Assembly: GCA_963815295.1 (NCBI GenBank) | Contig: CAWFFZ010000008.1 | Span: 310,001-374,000 of the forward strand | Length of the DNA: 64,000 nucleotides | Origin: JACDHG01 sp963815295 | Lineage (GTDB): Bacteria > Actinomycetota > Actinomycetes > Propionibacteriales > Nocardioidaceae | Reading direction: 5' to 3' | Part shown: one piece after another, positions 32,062-40,286 of the stretch | Layout: each line of letters begins with the position of its first letter | Numbering within the stretch: the stretch's first letter is position 1 | Program-made: the position numbers and the translations under genes | Notes under the pieces: generated by a model | Seen by the model: the letters and a program-made list of their open reading frames with translations, nothing else | The model's database searches: none | What the model was told of the DNA's origin: nothing

Positions 32062-35019
32062 GTGAGCGGCATCTTTGATAACGAGTCAGCCCGGCCGATG
32101 CCGGCCCCTGCTCGCCGTACGCCGTCGCGCCGTCCGAAGGCCCTGCTCCCCACGCTCGGCGTCGTCGTCGCGCTCGTGGTGCTGTTCTCGGTGTTCGTTG
32201 AGGTGTGGACCCAGAAGCTGTGGTTCGGCTCCCTCGGCTTCGGCTCCGTGTTCTCCAAAGTGCTGGTGACCCGCACCCTGCTCTTCGTCATCTTCGGGCT
32301 GCTGCTCGCCGGCGTTGCCGTCGGCAACGCCTACCTAGCTTTCCGGATGCGCCCGATCCTCCACAGCGACGGCTATCGCAACCCGACGGTGGAGCGCTAC
32401 CAAGACGCGATCGACCCGATCCGTCACTGGGTGCTGATCGGACTCGGCGCCGTCATGTTCCTGTTCGGGGGCGCCAGCGCGTCCGGGCAGTGGAAGACGT
32501 ACTTGATGTGGCGCAACGGCGGTGCCTTCGACCAGAACGACGTCTACTTCAACCGTGACATCGGCTTCTTCGTGTTCGACTATCCCTGGTACCGCTTCCT
32601 GACCAGCTACAGCTTCACGGTCGTCGTCATCGGGCTGATCGTGGCCGGCGCCACGCACTATTTGTACGGCGGCATCCGGCTCGCTGCCAGTCGCGACAAG
32701 ATCGTGCCGGGCGCCCAGATCCAGCTGTCTGTGCTGCTCGGGTTCTTCATGCTCATCAAGGCCGTGTCGTACTACCTGGACAGGTATGGCCTCGCGATTT
32801 CCGACGGCAAGCTGTTCACCGGCATCTCTTACACCGACGCCAACGCCGTGCTGCCGGCGAAGAACATCCTTGCCGTGATCGCGGTCATCTGTGCCCTGCT
32901 CTTCTTCGGCAACGTCGTGCGTCCGGGCTGGATGCTGCCGGTGCTCGGCTTCGGGCTCCTGGTGCTGTCCGCCATTCTCATCGGCGGGATCTGGCCTGCC
33001 ATTGTGCAGCGGTTCCAGGTCAGGCCTTCTGAGCCGGACAAGGAGGCGCGCTACATCTCGATGAACATCGACGCGACACGCACGGCATACGACCTTCACG
33101 ATGTTGAGTACGAGAACTATCCAGGTGTCACGACCGACACACCTTCGGAGTTGCAGCGACTGGCGAGCGGGCTACCGGGGGTTCGGCTGATCGACCCGAA
33201 GCTGGTGGCGCCAACCTTCACCCAGCTGCAGCAGCAGCGAGGCTTCTACGACATGCCCGACGTCCTCGACGTCGACCGCTACCAGCTCGAAGATGGTGAG
33301 CCGCCGCAGGACGTCGTGCTGGCGGCTCGCGAGCTGGACCTCAGCGGCCTGCAGGACAGCCAACGCAACTGGGCCAACGACCACACCGTCTACACCCACG
33401 GCTATGGCGTTGTCGCGGCGTACGGCGATCAGCGCAACAGCGAGGGCGAGCCGGTCTTCGCTCAACAAGGTCTGCCGTCGACAGGCGCGCTGGGCGAGTT
33501 CGAGCAACGGGTCTACTTCGGCGAGATGGAGCCCAGCTACTCGATCGTCGGGCAGCCGCAAGGCGCCGCCCCCGTCGAGCTGAACATCCCCAGCACCGGC
33601 AACACCGAGGGCACCGACCAAACCTTGACCTACACCGGCGACGGCGGCGTGGAGATCGGGTCGACGTTCAACCAGCTGTTGTATGCCGCGAAGTACTGGG
33701 ACTCGTCCATCCTGCTGTCGGGCCGGGTCAACTCCGAGTCGAGAATTATCTACGACCGCAACCCGCACGTGATGGTGGAGAAGGTCGCGCCCTGGTTGAC
33801 GGTCGACAGCGACCCCTATCCGGCGGTCGTCGACGGCCGGCTGTTGTGGGTCATCGACGGGTTCACCACGACATCGAGCTTCCCGATGTCACAACAAGTC
33901 AACCTCGAAGACGCCACCAACGACTCGTTGACGGAGCAGCAGGCGCTGGCCAGCCAGCAGTCCAGCGATATCAACTACATCCGCAACTCGGTGAAGGCGA
34001 CAGTCGATGCGTACGACGGCACCGTGAGCCTGTACCAGTGGGACGAGCAGGACCCGATCCTGAGGGCGTGGATGAGTGCCTTCCCCGACGTGGTGAAGCC
34101 CAAGACCGACATCTCCGAGGATCTGATGGCGCACCTGCGCTACCCGGAGGACCTCTTCAAGGTGCAGCGCGAGCTGCTGTCGACATACCACGTGGACGCC
34201 AGTTCGACGTTCTACAGCGGGTCGGAGCGGTGGTTGGTCCCAGAGGACCCCCAGAACGACTCCTTCGCGCAACCGCCGTTCTTCCTCACGGTCAAGCTTC
34301 CCGGCGAGCAGCCGGAGTTCTCACTCACCAGCGTCTTCGTGCCACAGAGCCGCCAGAACCTGGCGAGCTTCGTGTCGGTGAACGCCGATGCGAGGAGTGA
34401 GGACTACGGCAAGTTCTCGGTGCTCGAGTTACCCAGCGACAACGCGGTCGATGGTCCCGGCCAGGTCGCGAACCGGATGTCCAACGACCCGACGGTGTCG
34501 GCGGAGCTGCTGAAGTACAAGCAGAACGACACCACCCCACAGATGGGCAACTTGCTGACGTTGCCGATCGGCGACGAGCTGTTATACGTCCAGCCGGTCT
34601 ATACGCAGCGCGGCGCCGGCGCGGCGAGTACCGGGAGCTATCCGATTCTGCAGTTCGTCGTGGTGTCGGTCGGTGACGAGGTCGGGATCGGTACGTCGTT
34701 CGACGGGGCCTTCGCCAACGCCCTCGGACTGGCCGCGCCCGAGACCGGCGAGGACCCGACGGTGCCACCAGGGGAGGAACCACCTCCGAGCGAGAATGGC
34801 GAGGAGACGCCGGAGGAGCAGCTCACGCGCTACCTCGACAACGCGCAAACGGCATTCGACGATGCGCAGCTCGCTCTCGAGGAAGGGCGACTCGGGGACT
34901 ACCAGGACGCCAACCAGGAGGGCTACGACTGGCTCAACCAGGCGCTCGCGCTGCGCGAGGATGCTGGACTGCCGGAGGGCACGGTGACTCCGACAGACAC
35001 CGGGTCTACCGACGGCTAG
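32062..35019 (+). CDS. UPF0182 family large membrane protein
   Basis: A 985-residue integral membrane protein (Rv3193c equivalent). About seven hydrophobic helices fill residues 30-310, with the family block LWFGSLGFGSVFSKVLVTR. A large extracytoplasmic domain follows (about 320-880), containing LEDGEPPQDVVLAARELD and YGYGVVAAYGDQ-like family segments. The tail from about 890 is Pro/Glu-rich and acidic. The GTG follows GAGAAGGAG. Function is unknown despite wide conservation in actinobacteria. Confidence 0.92.
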   Translation: MSGIFDNESARPMPAPARRTPSRRPKALLPTLGVVVALVVLFSVFVEVWTQKLWFGSLGFGSVFSKVLVTRTLLFVIFGLLLAGVAVGNAYLAFRMRPILHSDGYRNPTVERYQDAIDPIRHWVLIGLGAVMFLFGGASASGQWKTYLMWRNGGAFDQNDVYFNRDIGFFVFDYPWYRFLTSYSFTVVVIGLIVAGATHYLYGGIRLAASRDKIVPGAQIQLSVLLGFFMLIKAVSYYLDRYGLAISDGKLFTGISYTDANAVLPAKNILAVIAVICALLFFGNVVRPGWMLPVLGFGLLVLSAILIGGIWPAIVQRFQVRPSEPDKEARYISMNIDATRTAYDLHDVEYENYPGVTTDTPSELQRLASGLPGVRLIDPKLVAPTFTQLQQQRGFYDMPDVLDVDRYQLEDGEPPQDVVLAARELDLSGLQDSQRNWANDHTVYTHGYGVVAAYGDQRNSEGEPVFAQQGLPSTGALGEFEQRVYFGEMEPSYSIVGQPQGAAPVELNIPSTGNTEGTDQTLTYTGDGGVEIGSTFNQLLYAAKYWDSSILLSGRVNSESRIIYDRNPHVMVEKVAPWLTVDSDPYPAVVDGRLLWVIDGFTTTSSFPMSQQVNLEDATNDSLTEQQALASQQSSDINYIRNSVKATVDAYDGTVSLYQWDEQDPILRAWMSAFPDVVKPKTDISEDLMAHLRYPEDLFKVQRELLSTYHVDASSTFYSGSERWLVPEDPQNDSFAQPPFFLTVKLPGEQPEFSLTSVFVPQSRQNLASFVSVNADARSEDYGKFSVLELPSDNAVDGPGQVANRMSNDPTVSAELLKYKQNDTTPQMGNLLTLPIGDELLYVQPVYTQRGAGAASTGSYPILQFVVVSVGDEVGIGTSFDGAFANALGLAAPETGEDPTVPPGEEPPPSENGEETPEEQLTRYLDNAQTAFDDAQLALEEGRLGDYQDANQEGYDWLNQALALREDAGLPEGTVTPTDTGSTDG

Positions 35020-35044
35020 CGACCTTGCCGGGGAGTAAGGCGAT

Positions 35045-35073
35045 TTGATTCAAGTCTCGGCGATCCGTAGAGT
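35045..35073 (+). promoter_or_regulatory. tRNA promoter
   Basis: TTGATT (35045-35050) and TAGAGT (35068-35073) with 17-base spacing, 20 bases before the tRNA. It is well placed for the initiator tRNA. Confidence 0.65.
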
Positions 35074-35093
35074 TGGTTCTCGCACCACACCGA

Positions 35094-35170
35094 CGCGGGG
35101 TGGAGCAGTTCGGTAGCTCGCTGGGCTCATAACCCAGAGGTCGCAGGTTCAAATCCTGCCCCCGCTACCA
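35094..35170 (+). tRNA. Initiator tRNA-Met (anticodon CAT)
   Basis: A 77-base cloverleaf with encoded CCA. The acceptor begins CGCGGGG and ends CCCCGCT plus A and CCA, so the first position is not Watson-Crick paired, as in initiator tRNAs. The anticodon arm CTGGG-CTCATAA-CCCAG has the three consecutive G-C pairs diagnostic of the initiator. The D arm and the GGTTCAAATCC T arm are regular. Confidence 0.96.
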
Positions 35171-35172
35171 AA

Positions 35173-35206
35173 TTCAGGCTCGGAATCTACGGATTCCGAG
35201 CCTGAA
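35173..35206 (+). terminator. Terminator hairpin after the initiator tRNA
   Basis: TTCAGGCTCGGAATC (35173-35187) pairs exactly with 35192-35206 around a TACG tetraloop closed by C-G, a very stable UNCG-type loop. It lies three bases after the tRNA. Confidence 0.8.
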
Positions 35207-35229
35207 AAGCATTTAGAGATTCTGATCCA

Positions 35230-35379
35230 GTGTCCACTTACCGCGGCGTGTTCGTCGCCGGATCCCTGGCGTGGGGGATGGCCTTCGACGGCTTCAAGCC
35301 CCACCGCGCCAACATCGCCGGGGCCGTCGTCTGCCTCGCGGGTGTGGCCATCATCATGTACTCACCCCGCACCTCGTAG
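35230..35379 (+). pseudogene. C-terminal fragment of YnfA (UPF0060) membrane protein
   Basis: A 49-codon frame reading YRGVFVAGSLAWGMAFDGF, KPHRANIAGAVVCLAGVAII, MYSPR. This matches the last third to half of YnfA, a four-helix small membrane protein of about 108 residues. The N-terminal half is missing, and homology begins about 25 bases after the tRNA terminator. The fragment suggests deletion or integration next to the tRNA. Confidence 0.65.
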
Positions 35380-35418
35380 GAGAGCCATGAAGCTGCGCCC
35401 CCGGTTAGTTCGGACCGG

Positions 35419-35841
35419 TCAGCGCGCGGTGGCTGGGACGATGACGGGGATTCCGCCTCGCTCCGTGAGACGGCGCGCGAGGGCTTCCGAGGAGTCTTTC
35501 GCGGGATCGCTGGTAAGGAAGTCGTCGAGCGCCGCGATGTCGCCGGCACCTATGCCGGTCGTAGTCCACACAATCTCCTCGTCTTCCTGGTCGACCTCGT
35601 AGGAGAGGAACGGGCAGCAGGCCGCCTCTCGCCGGACCAGATCGAGCACCGACTCGACGATGCCTGGGTTGGCAGCGAGGCGGAAGGTGACGGTGGTGGC
35701 AGTGGTCTCGCGGTTCAGCAATGCCAGGTCGAACAGCCGCCGGTAGTCCGCAAGTCGCTCAGCGAGAGTGTCCTCAGCGCTCCTCATGTCGCAGGCAATC
35801 GGAGCGTCGGGCTGGGCGGCGATAGACAGTAGTTTGGTCAT
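35419..35841 (-). CDS. MerR-associated double-cysteine hypothetical protein
   Basis: A 140-residue soluble protein. The most notable segment is LVRREAACCPFLSYEVDQED, with adjacent cysteines and an acidic strand, as in small proteins often encoded beside MerR regulators. A further N-terminal cysteine occurs in APIACDMRS. A metal-binding or metal-sensing accessory role is inferred from context. The ATG lies at the expected transcription start of a MerR-type promoter, so the mRNA may be leaderless. Confidence 0.72.
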   Translation of the reverse strand: MTKLLSIAAQPDAPIACDMRSAEDTLAERLADYRRLFDLALLNRETTATTVTFRLAANPGIVESVLDLVRREAACCPFLSYEVDQEDEEIVWTTTGIGAGDIAALDDFLTSDPAKDSSEALARRLTERGGIPVIVPATAR

Positions 35842-35848
35842 GCCAAGA

Positions 35849-35879
35849 CGCTAAACTCTGGACCATGGTCCAGAGTCAA
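35849..35879 (-). promoter_or_regulatory. MerR-type promoter with 22-bp operator palindrome
   Basis: On the minus strand the -35 TTGACT (35879-35874) and -10 TTAGCG (35854-35849) are 19 bases apart, the overlong spacing typical of MerR-activated promoters. Within the spacer lies a perfect 22-bp palindrome at 35855-35876, with half-site ACTCTGGACCA. The divergent merR gene starts 27 bases to the right. Confidence 0.75.
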
Positions 35880-35902
35880 GACGCAACGACACGAGGTGAG
35901 CG

Positions 35903-36301
35903 ATGACCCCCGCCCGCATGCGCATCGGGCAGTTCGCCGAAGCCGCGGGCGTCTCCATCGACGCAGTCCGCTTCTACGAGCGCCGCGGCGTCCTGCAATC
36001 GGCACCCCGCACGGCAAGCGGGTACCGCACCTTCGATGACCACGACCTCGACAGGGTGCGCTTGGCCAGGCAGCTGCAACAGCTCGGCCTGACCGTCTCG
36101 GAAGTCGTCGACGCGCTCTCCGTCCACGGCGCCGGCCGAGCAACCTGCACCTCGGAGCGTTGGCGCCTCGAGCAGGTCGAGACCCGCATCGACGCCCAGA
36201 TGGCCGCACTGCGACAGACCAGGCGACTGATCCGCGAGACGATCAACGCATGCGACGCTGGGCAGTGCAACCTGGCCGCCACTGGCTCGGCGGACGCGTA
36301 G
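35903..36301 (+). CDS. MerR family transcriptional regulator
   Basis: A 132-residue regulator with the MerR winged helix (MRIGQFAEAAGVSIDAVRFY then ERRGVL) and a long dimerisation helix. Cysteines in RATCTSERW and the C-terminal NACDAGQCNL could bind a thiophilic metal such as mercury, zinc or copper. The pattern is not that of classical mercury MerR, so the ligand is unassigned. It is divergent from the double-cysteine gene and very likely controls it through the palindrome between them. Confidence 0.9.
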   Translation: MTPARMRIGQFAEAAGVSIDAVRFYERRGVLQSAPRTASGYRTFDDHDLDRVRLARQLQQLGLTVSEVVDALSVHGAGRATCTSERWRLEQVETRIDAQMAALRQTRRLIRETINACDAGQCNLAATGSADA

Positions 36302-36337
36302 GCCGGATCGGGATCAGCCCGTCGGTAGGGTGAAGTG

Positions 36338-36850
36338 GTGCGACTGGACGGCAAGCGTGCCCTTGTCATCGGCGGCGCGGGCCAGGGGATCGGCCGAGCG
36401 GTCACCCGTGCGTTCGGATCCGCCGGCGCGCGAGTCGTCGTTGCGGACCTCGACGCGAGCAGCGCGGACGCCGCCGCGGCGGAACTGGAGGGCAACGGCC
36501 CGGCGTTGACCGTCGACGTCTGTTCCATCGATGAGCTCGGCGCGATGGTCGAAGGGTCCGTGGCGTGGCTGGGCGGACTGGACGTCGTGGTCACCGTCGT
36601 CGGCGGGCAGGTAGCCTTCGTCCCCGCGGTTCGTCTGCACGAGATGGCCGACCAGGACTGGGACACTGTCTACGAGCTCAACCTGCGCTACGTCGCCCGA
36701 ACCTTGCGTCTAGTGATCCCGGAGTTCCTCACCCATGGCTCCGGTGGTGCCGTGATCAGTGTTGGTTCGGTGACCGGGTTTATGGCCGCGCCCAACCAGG
36801 TGGCGTACGGAGTGATGAAGGCCGGGCTGGTCAGCCTGGCCAGGTCAACG
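36338..36850 (+). pseudogene. 3'-truncated SDR family oxidoreductase
   Basis: The first about 170 residues of a short-chain dehydrogenase are present. They include ALVIGGAGQGIGRAVTRAFG (nucleotide motif), VVVADLDASS, the strand before the catalytic serine (ISVGSVTGF) and YGVMKAGLVSLARS (the YxxxK motif). Homology then stops at the 3' end of the opposing DHFR-family gene, and the rest of the frame is only antisense of that gene. The C-terminal substrate region is missing, so this is a truncated relic. GTG starts at 36335 and 36338 are equivalent. Confidence 0.7.
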
Positions 36851-37423
36851 GCGCACCCGATAGCGCAGGTGAAGCACCCGGTTGCCCTGAATCACCACGT
36901 CAGGATCCTCCAACAGGTGCTGCGCGTGGACCGACCCGAAGTAGCGCTTGCCGGACCCGAACACGACGGGTACGACGTCCATGCGCACCTCGTCGACCAG
37001 ACCCGCGGCAAGCACCTGGCCACCGACGTCGCCAGCGGCGACCTCGACCAAGCGGTCACCCGCAAGGTCCTGCGCCTTGGCGACGGCTGCCTCGACGCCG
37101 TCGACGAAGTGAAACGGCGCCTCTGGGTCCCAGCCCTCGGGCTGCGGCCGGTGTGTCACGACGACCACGTGGTCGATCCCGCTCGGAGGCTTCCCGTCCC
37201 AGCCGTCCGTCATGTCGAAGACGTGGCGGCCGGCGATTGTCACCCCGATCTGGTCCCAGTACGCCCGGGTGTAGTCGTAGGACGGCTGCGACACCTTTAG
37301 CACTCCGCTCTCGTCCAACGGGACATCACCGCTGGACAACCAATCGAACAGCGGTCCCGGCTGATCATTCTCGTCCGCGACGAAGCCGTCCACCGACACC
37401 GAGCTGTACATGACCACCTTGCC
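36845..37423 (-). CDS. Dihydrofolate reductase family (RibD C-terminal-like) protein
   Basis: A 192-residue NADPH-dependent reductase-fold protein. It begins GKVVMYSSVSVDGFVADEND and has IGVTIAGRHVFDMTDGWDG, VVVTHRPQPEGWD and the VVEV-AAGDVGGQVL nucleotide loop. Members of this family are commonly annotated as DHFR family without a proven substrate. The GTG at 37423 is supported by GAGGAG upstream. Its 3' end abuts the breakpoint that truncated the SDR gene. Confidence 0.88.
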   Translation of the reverse strand, partial: GKVVMYSSVSVDGFVADENDQPGPLFDWLSSGDVPLDESGVLKVSQPSYDYTRAYWDQIGVTIAGRHVFDMTDGWDGKPPSGIDHVVVVTHRPQPEGWDPEAPFHFVDGVEAAVAKAQDLAGDRLVEVAAGDVGGQVLAAGLVDEVRMDVVPVVFGSGKRYFGSVHAQHLLEDPDVVIQGNRVLHLRYRVRR

Positions 37424-37544
37424 CACGGGGCTCTCCTCTGCTTTGGGTGCCCCCAAATTAGCGTGTGGTGAGCTGTCGCCCCCGTGGCATCGGCGGCAGC
37501 GTCAACCGGGCGTATGCCGCGTTGCGCCCAGCAGGCCAACGGCG

Positions 37545-38513
37545 CTAGCGGGACACCGTCCTTGCGTACGCCCAGAACGCGGTCCGCACCTCGAGCCCCG
37601 CCCGTCGGTACACAGACGGCGCGTCGTGACTGTTCTCGCTGTCGACGTGCAGCGCCAGTTGGCCCAGCCCTTCGCGGGCGGCGACCTCGAAGGCCTCCGC
37701 GAGCAGCGCGGAGGCGATCCCCCGGCGCCGGAACTGCTCGAGGGTGGCCAGCTCGGCCACGTACATCGCTCCCTCCGTCTCGACACGCCGGGACAGCAGC
37801 ATCACCGCGGCTGGCTTCCCCTCGATGGTCGCGAGGTACCGCAGGGTCGGGTCGAACCCGGCCATGCTCTCCTCGACTGCAAGCCAGTTCTTCAGGCTCG
37901 TCGGAGAGAAGCCGTAGTGCCCGACGAATGCCTCATTCAGTACGCCATGGATCGCCTCCACGTCCTGGCTTGCCTCGATGGTCAGGTCGGGCACCTCGGG
38001 CGCGGCCCGGGTGGCATCAGTCACCGGGCCGATCATTTCCCAAAAGGTCCGCTGGTAGGAAAAGCCGGCCGCGGCGAGGTGCCGCGTGTGGGACACGCTG
38101 CCAGCGGGGCAACCCGAGTGCACTTGGAGCTCGCCGTCGACGGCCTCAGCTGGGTGCTCCCGGATCCAGTCCAGCAACAGGTCCCATCCGGCTCGCGCGA
38201 GCTCATCAGAGACCGCCTCGGGCAAACTCGGGTGTATGCACATCCAGGCGTGGGTGATCGGGTCGCCGGCGTCACGCAGCACCGCCCACCACTGCACCGG
38301 CGTCCCGTCGCCATCACGGACCAGGTGCTCGGCGCCCATCGTGGTTGCCGGCAGCTCCAGCATGGACCGCGCGTCTTCTGGGGTGTCGGGGCAGAACCCG
38401 AATGCCGCCGTCTGCTCAGCCTCAAGGAGCGCGAACGCCTCAGCAACATGCGCGCCGGTGGCCGGCTCGATCGTGTACCCGGCGGGAAGTCCCGCGGGGA
38501 GCAGGACGGACAT
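37545..38513 (-). CDS. Tandem GNAT-domain N-acetyltransferase
   Basis: A 322-residue protein with two GNAT-like halves, a layout seen in mycothiol synthase relatives. The C-terminal half has a good acetyl-CoA motif (VAELATLEQFRRRGIASALL, where QxRRxG binds the pyrophosphate) and ends VYRRAGLEVRTAFWAY. The N-terminal half is degenerate and probably structural. The ATG at 38513 begins MSVLLPAGLPAGY. Substrate unknown; a role in mycothiol synthesis is not claimed. Confidence 0.85.
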   Translation of the reverse strand: MSVLLPAGLPAGYTIEPATGAHVAEAFALLEAEQTAAFGFCPDTPEDARSMLELPATTMGAEHLVRDGDGTPVQWWAVLRDAGDPITHAWMCIHPSLPEAVSDELARAGWDLLLDWIREHPAEAVDGELQVHSGCPAGSVSHTRHLAAAGFSYQRTFWEMIGPVTDATRAAPEVPDLTIEASQDVEAIHGVLNEAFVGHYGFSPTSLKNWLAVEESMAGFDPTLRYLATIEGKPAAVMLLSRRVETEGAMYVAELATLEQFRRRGIASALLAEAFEVAAREGLGQLALHVDSENSHDAPSVYRRAGLEVRTAFWAYARTVSR

Positions 38514-38597
38514 GCTTCGAGTGTCCCGCCGGGGGTGTGGCTCGGCAAGCGAATTCAACCGCCGAGCGGCTAAACGATACGGCGCCGAGCTCGAGGG

Positions 38598-39290
38598 TCA
38601 ACTCGGTCCCGGGCGGGCAGGGCTGAGCGTGAGCACCCGCCGACCGCTGCCGACCGCCACCACGTCCACCGTGGTGATCTGGTCCTGATCCGCGTCAGTG
38701 GCAGCGTCGAGCTCGACGGTGCGACCCGGAACGGCGCGCCAGGTGGCGATGCGCTGGCGGGCACCGTCGCTGGTGTGCACGACCAGTGCGTAGGAGGCAG
38801 GCGGCTCCTCACCCCAGTCATCGCCGTAGTAGGTGCACGACAGGTGCATCTCGGTTCCCCAGGCCACTGGCTGCATTTCCACGGTGGCTTCGAGCCAGTC
38901 CTGGTCGACCTGGGTCATCTCCTGCGCCTGAGCCGGAGCGCTCTCCGGTCGGGGTCCAGCCAGGAGGGAGATCCCGAGCAACACAGCCAGGATGCCGGCC
39001 GCGGCGACCCCCACAGCGGCGACCAGGCGGGTGCGCCAACGCTGACGCCGAACGCTTTGCAACAGCTGCGGCAACAGGCTCTCGGGGACCGGCGGCTGGT
39101 CTTCAGGACTGGTGAAGGCCGACTCGGGGAGTCGGCCAAGGAGCCCGGGTACGCCGGCCAGGTCACGCACAGCGCGTGTGCATTCTGCGCAGTCGGCGAG
39201 GTGCTCCTCGAAGGCGCGCCTCTCGGCAGGCCCGAGAGCCCCGAGCACGTACGCCGCGTCGTCGTGCGTGAAGGGGTCAGGATTGCTCAT
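38598..39290 (-). CDS. Membrane zinc-binding anti-sigma factor
   Basis: A 230-residue RskA-like anti-sigma factor. The N-terminal zinc-binding anti-sigma domain has the HLADCAECTRAV motif (HxxxCxxC) at about residues 30-41. A single transmembrane helix follows near residue 105 (LVAAVGVAAAGILAVLLGIS). The extracellular domain ends in a beta-rich sensor-like segment. It overlaps the sigma gene by four bases (ATGA), a classic co-translated pair. Signal release by proteolysis is assumed from the family. Confidence 0.9.
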   Translation of the reverse strand: MSNPDPFTHDDAAYVLGALGPAERRAFEEHLADCAECTRAVRDLAGVPGLLGRLPESAFTSPEDQPPVPESLLPQLLQSVRRQRWRTRLVAAVGVAAAGILAVLLGISLLAGPRPESAPAQAQEMTQVDQDWLEATVEMQPVAWGTEMHLSCTYYGDDWGEEPPASYALVVHTSDGARQRIATWRAVPGRTVELDAATDADQDQITTVDVVAVGSGRRVLTLSPARPGPS

Positions 39291-39775
39291 CCGGTGACCC
39301 CCATCTCCTCCAGGGCTAGCCGCAGCGCGCGCAGCGCGTAGTGGGCCCGCGACTTGACGGTTCCTTCGGGCACGCCCAGTCGGCGGGCGGCATCCGCCAC
39401 CGTTCGTCCGTGGTAGTAACACTCGTGCAGAACCTGGCGGTGATCGGCAGACAGCTGGCTCATCGCCTCGGCGACGACCCACTCCTGGAGCAGCTGGTCG
39501 ACCTGGTCCTGCTCCCGCCTGGTATCCGGCGGCTCAGCCATGACCGTCTCTGGACGGACCCGTCGGGAGCGCCACTCGTCGATGACGATGTTGCGGGCCA
39601 CGGTGAACAACCATCCCCGCGCCAGGGACGGCGGCTTCGTGAGCACGTCCGGGTGCTTCCAGGCACGCAGCAGGGTCTCCTGACACACGTCCTGGGCATG
39701 GGCCTGATCACGGTCGGTGAGGTGCAGACAGAAGCCCCAGAGGGCCGCCGCATGCTCGTCGTGCAGTGCCCGCAT
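39287..39775 (-). CDS. ECF RNA polymerase sigma factor
   Basis: A 162-residue ECF sigma factor. Region 2 has DVCQETLLRAWKHPDV and ARGWLFTVARNIVIDEWRSR. Region 4 has LSADHRQVLHECYYHGRTVA and RRLGVPEGTVKSRAHYALR. It should recruit RNA polymerase to a small regulon when its membrane anti-sigma partner is inactivated. The start is uncertain. The ATG at 39775 begins MRALHDEHAAALWGF, while an upstream TTG (39844) would add about 23 residues. The adjacent membrane protein and fusion enzyme could be targets. Confidence 0.9.
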   Translation of the reverse strand: MRALHDEHAAALWGFCLHLTDRDQAHAQDVCQETLLRAWKHPDVLTKPPSLARGWLFTVARNIVIDEWRSRRVRPETVMAEPPDTRREQDQVDQLLQEWVVAEAMSQLSADHRQVLHECYYHGRTVADAARRLGVPEGTVKSRAHYALRALRLALEEMGVTG

Positions 39776-39840
39776 CAGCTCTTCCTGATCCTGGGGCAAA
39801 GCTCCTCCTCCCGCTCCCGTGCCGGGTGCCGCGATCAGGC

Positions 39841-40224
39841 TCAACCGTGCCTTACTCCGGTCTTGCCCGTCACCTGCAACAGGTAGCCCTCCTGTGCGGC
39901 AGCGACCACACCGACGACCACCGCGACGACCTCCGAGACCGCCGCCACCCAGGCGTACCAGCTCCAGTCGGTGTGGATGCCGAACAGCGTCCCGTTCACA
40001 GCGATCAGGAACGCACCGAAGGTGGTCGCACCGAACCCGGCCAGCAGGAACAGCGGAACCCAGTGCCGCCACCTCAGCAGCATCACGGCGATGACGAATC
40101 CCGCGACGACGTTGACCACGAAGAGCGCACCAACCGTGCCCTGGTCCTTGACGCCGTCGAGCCACAGGTAGAGATGGACAACGGCGGACACGACCGCCGC
40201 TAGCGCCCCGATGCCGCGGATCAT
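39841..40224 (-). CDS. Four-helix membrane protein
   Basis: A 127-residue protein with four predicted helices (GIGALAAVVSAVVHLYLWLD, VVNVVAGFVIAVMLL, WVPLFLLAGFGATTFGAFLI and AVSEVVAVVVGVVAA). GGAGG precedes the ATG at 40224. It lies 63 bases downstream of the sulfatase fusion gene and upstream of the sigma gene, all on the minus strand. No transporter or enzyme motif is visible. Confidence 0.78.
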   Translation of the reverse strand: MIRGIGALAAVVSAVVHLYLWLDGVKDQGTVGALFVVNVVAGFVIAVMLLRWRHWVPLFLLAGFGATTFGAFLIAVNGTLFGIHTDWSWYAWVAAVSEVVAVVVGVVAAAQEGYLLQVTGKTGVRHG

Positions 40225-40286
40225 CCTTGTTACCTCCGAATCAGCTTGTCCCTCACTGTTGACGACGGAAGAGCGCATAGTTCGGT

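Noticed and set aside
36850..37300. Apparent C-terminal half of the SDR frame
   Set aside because: It is only antisense of the DHFR-family gene. SDR homology ends at about 36850.
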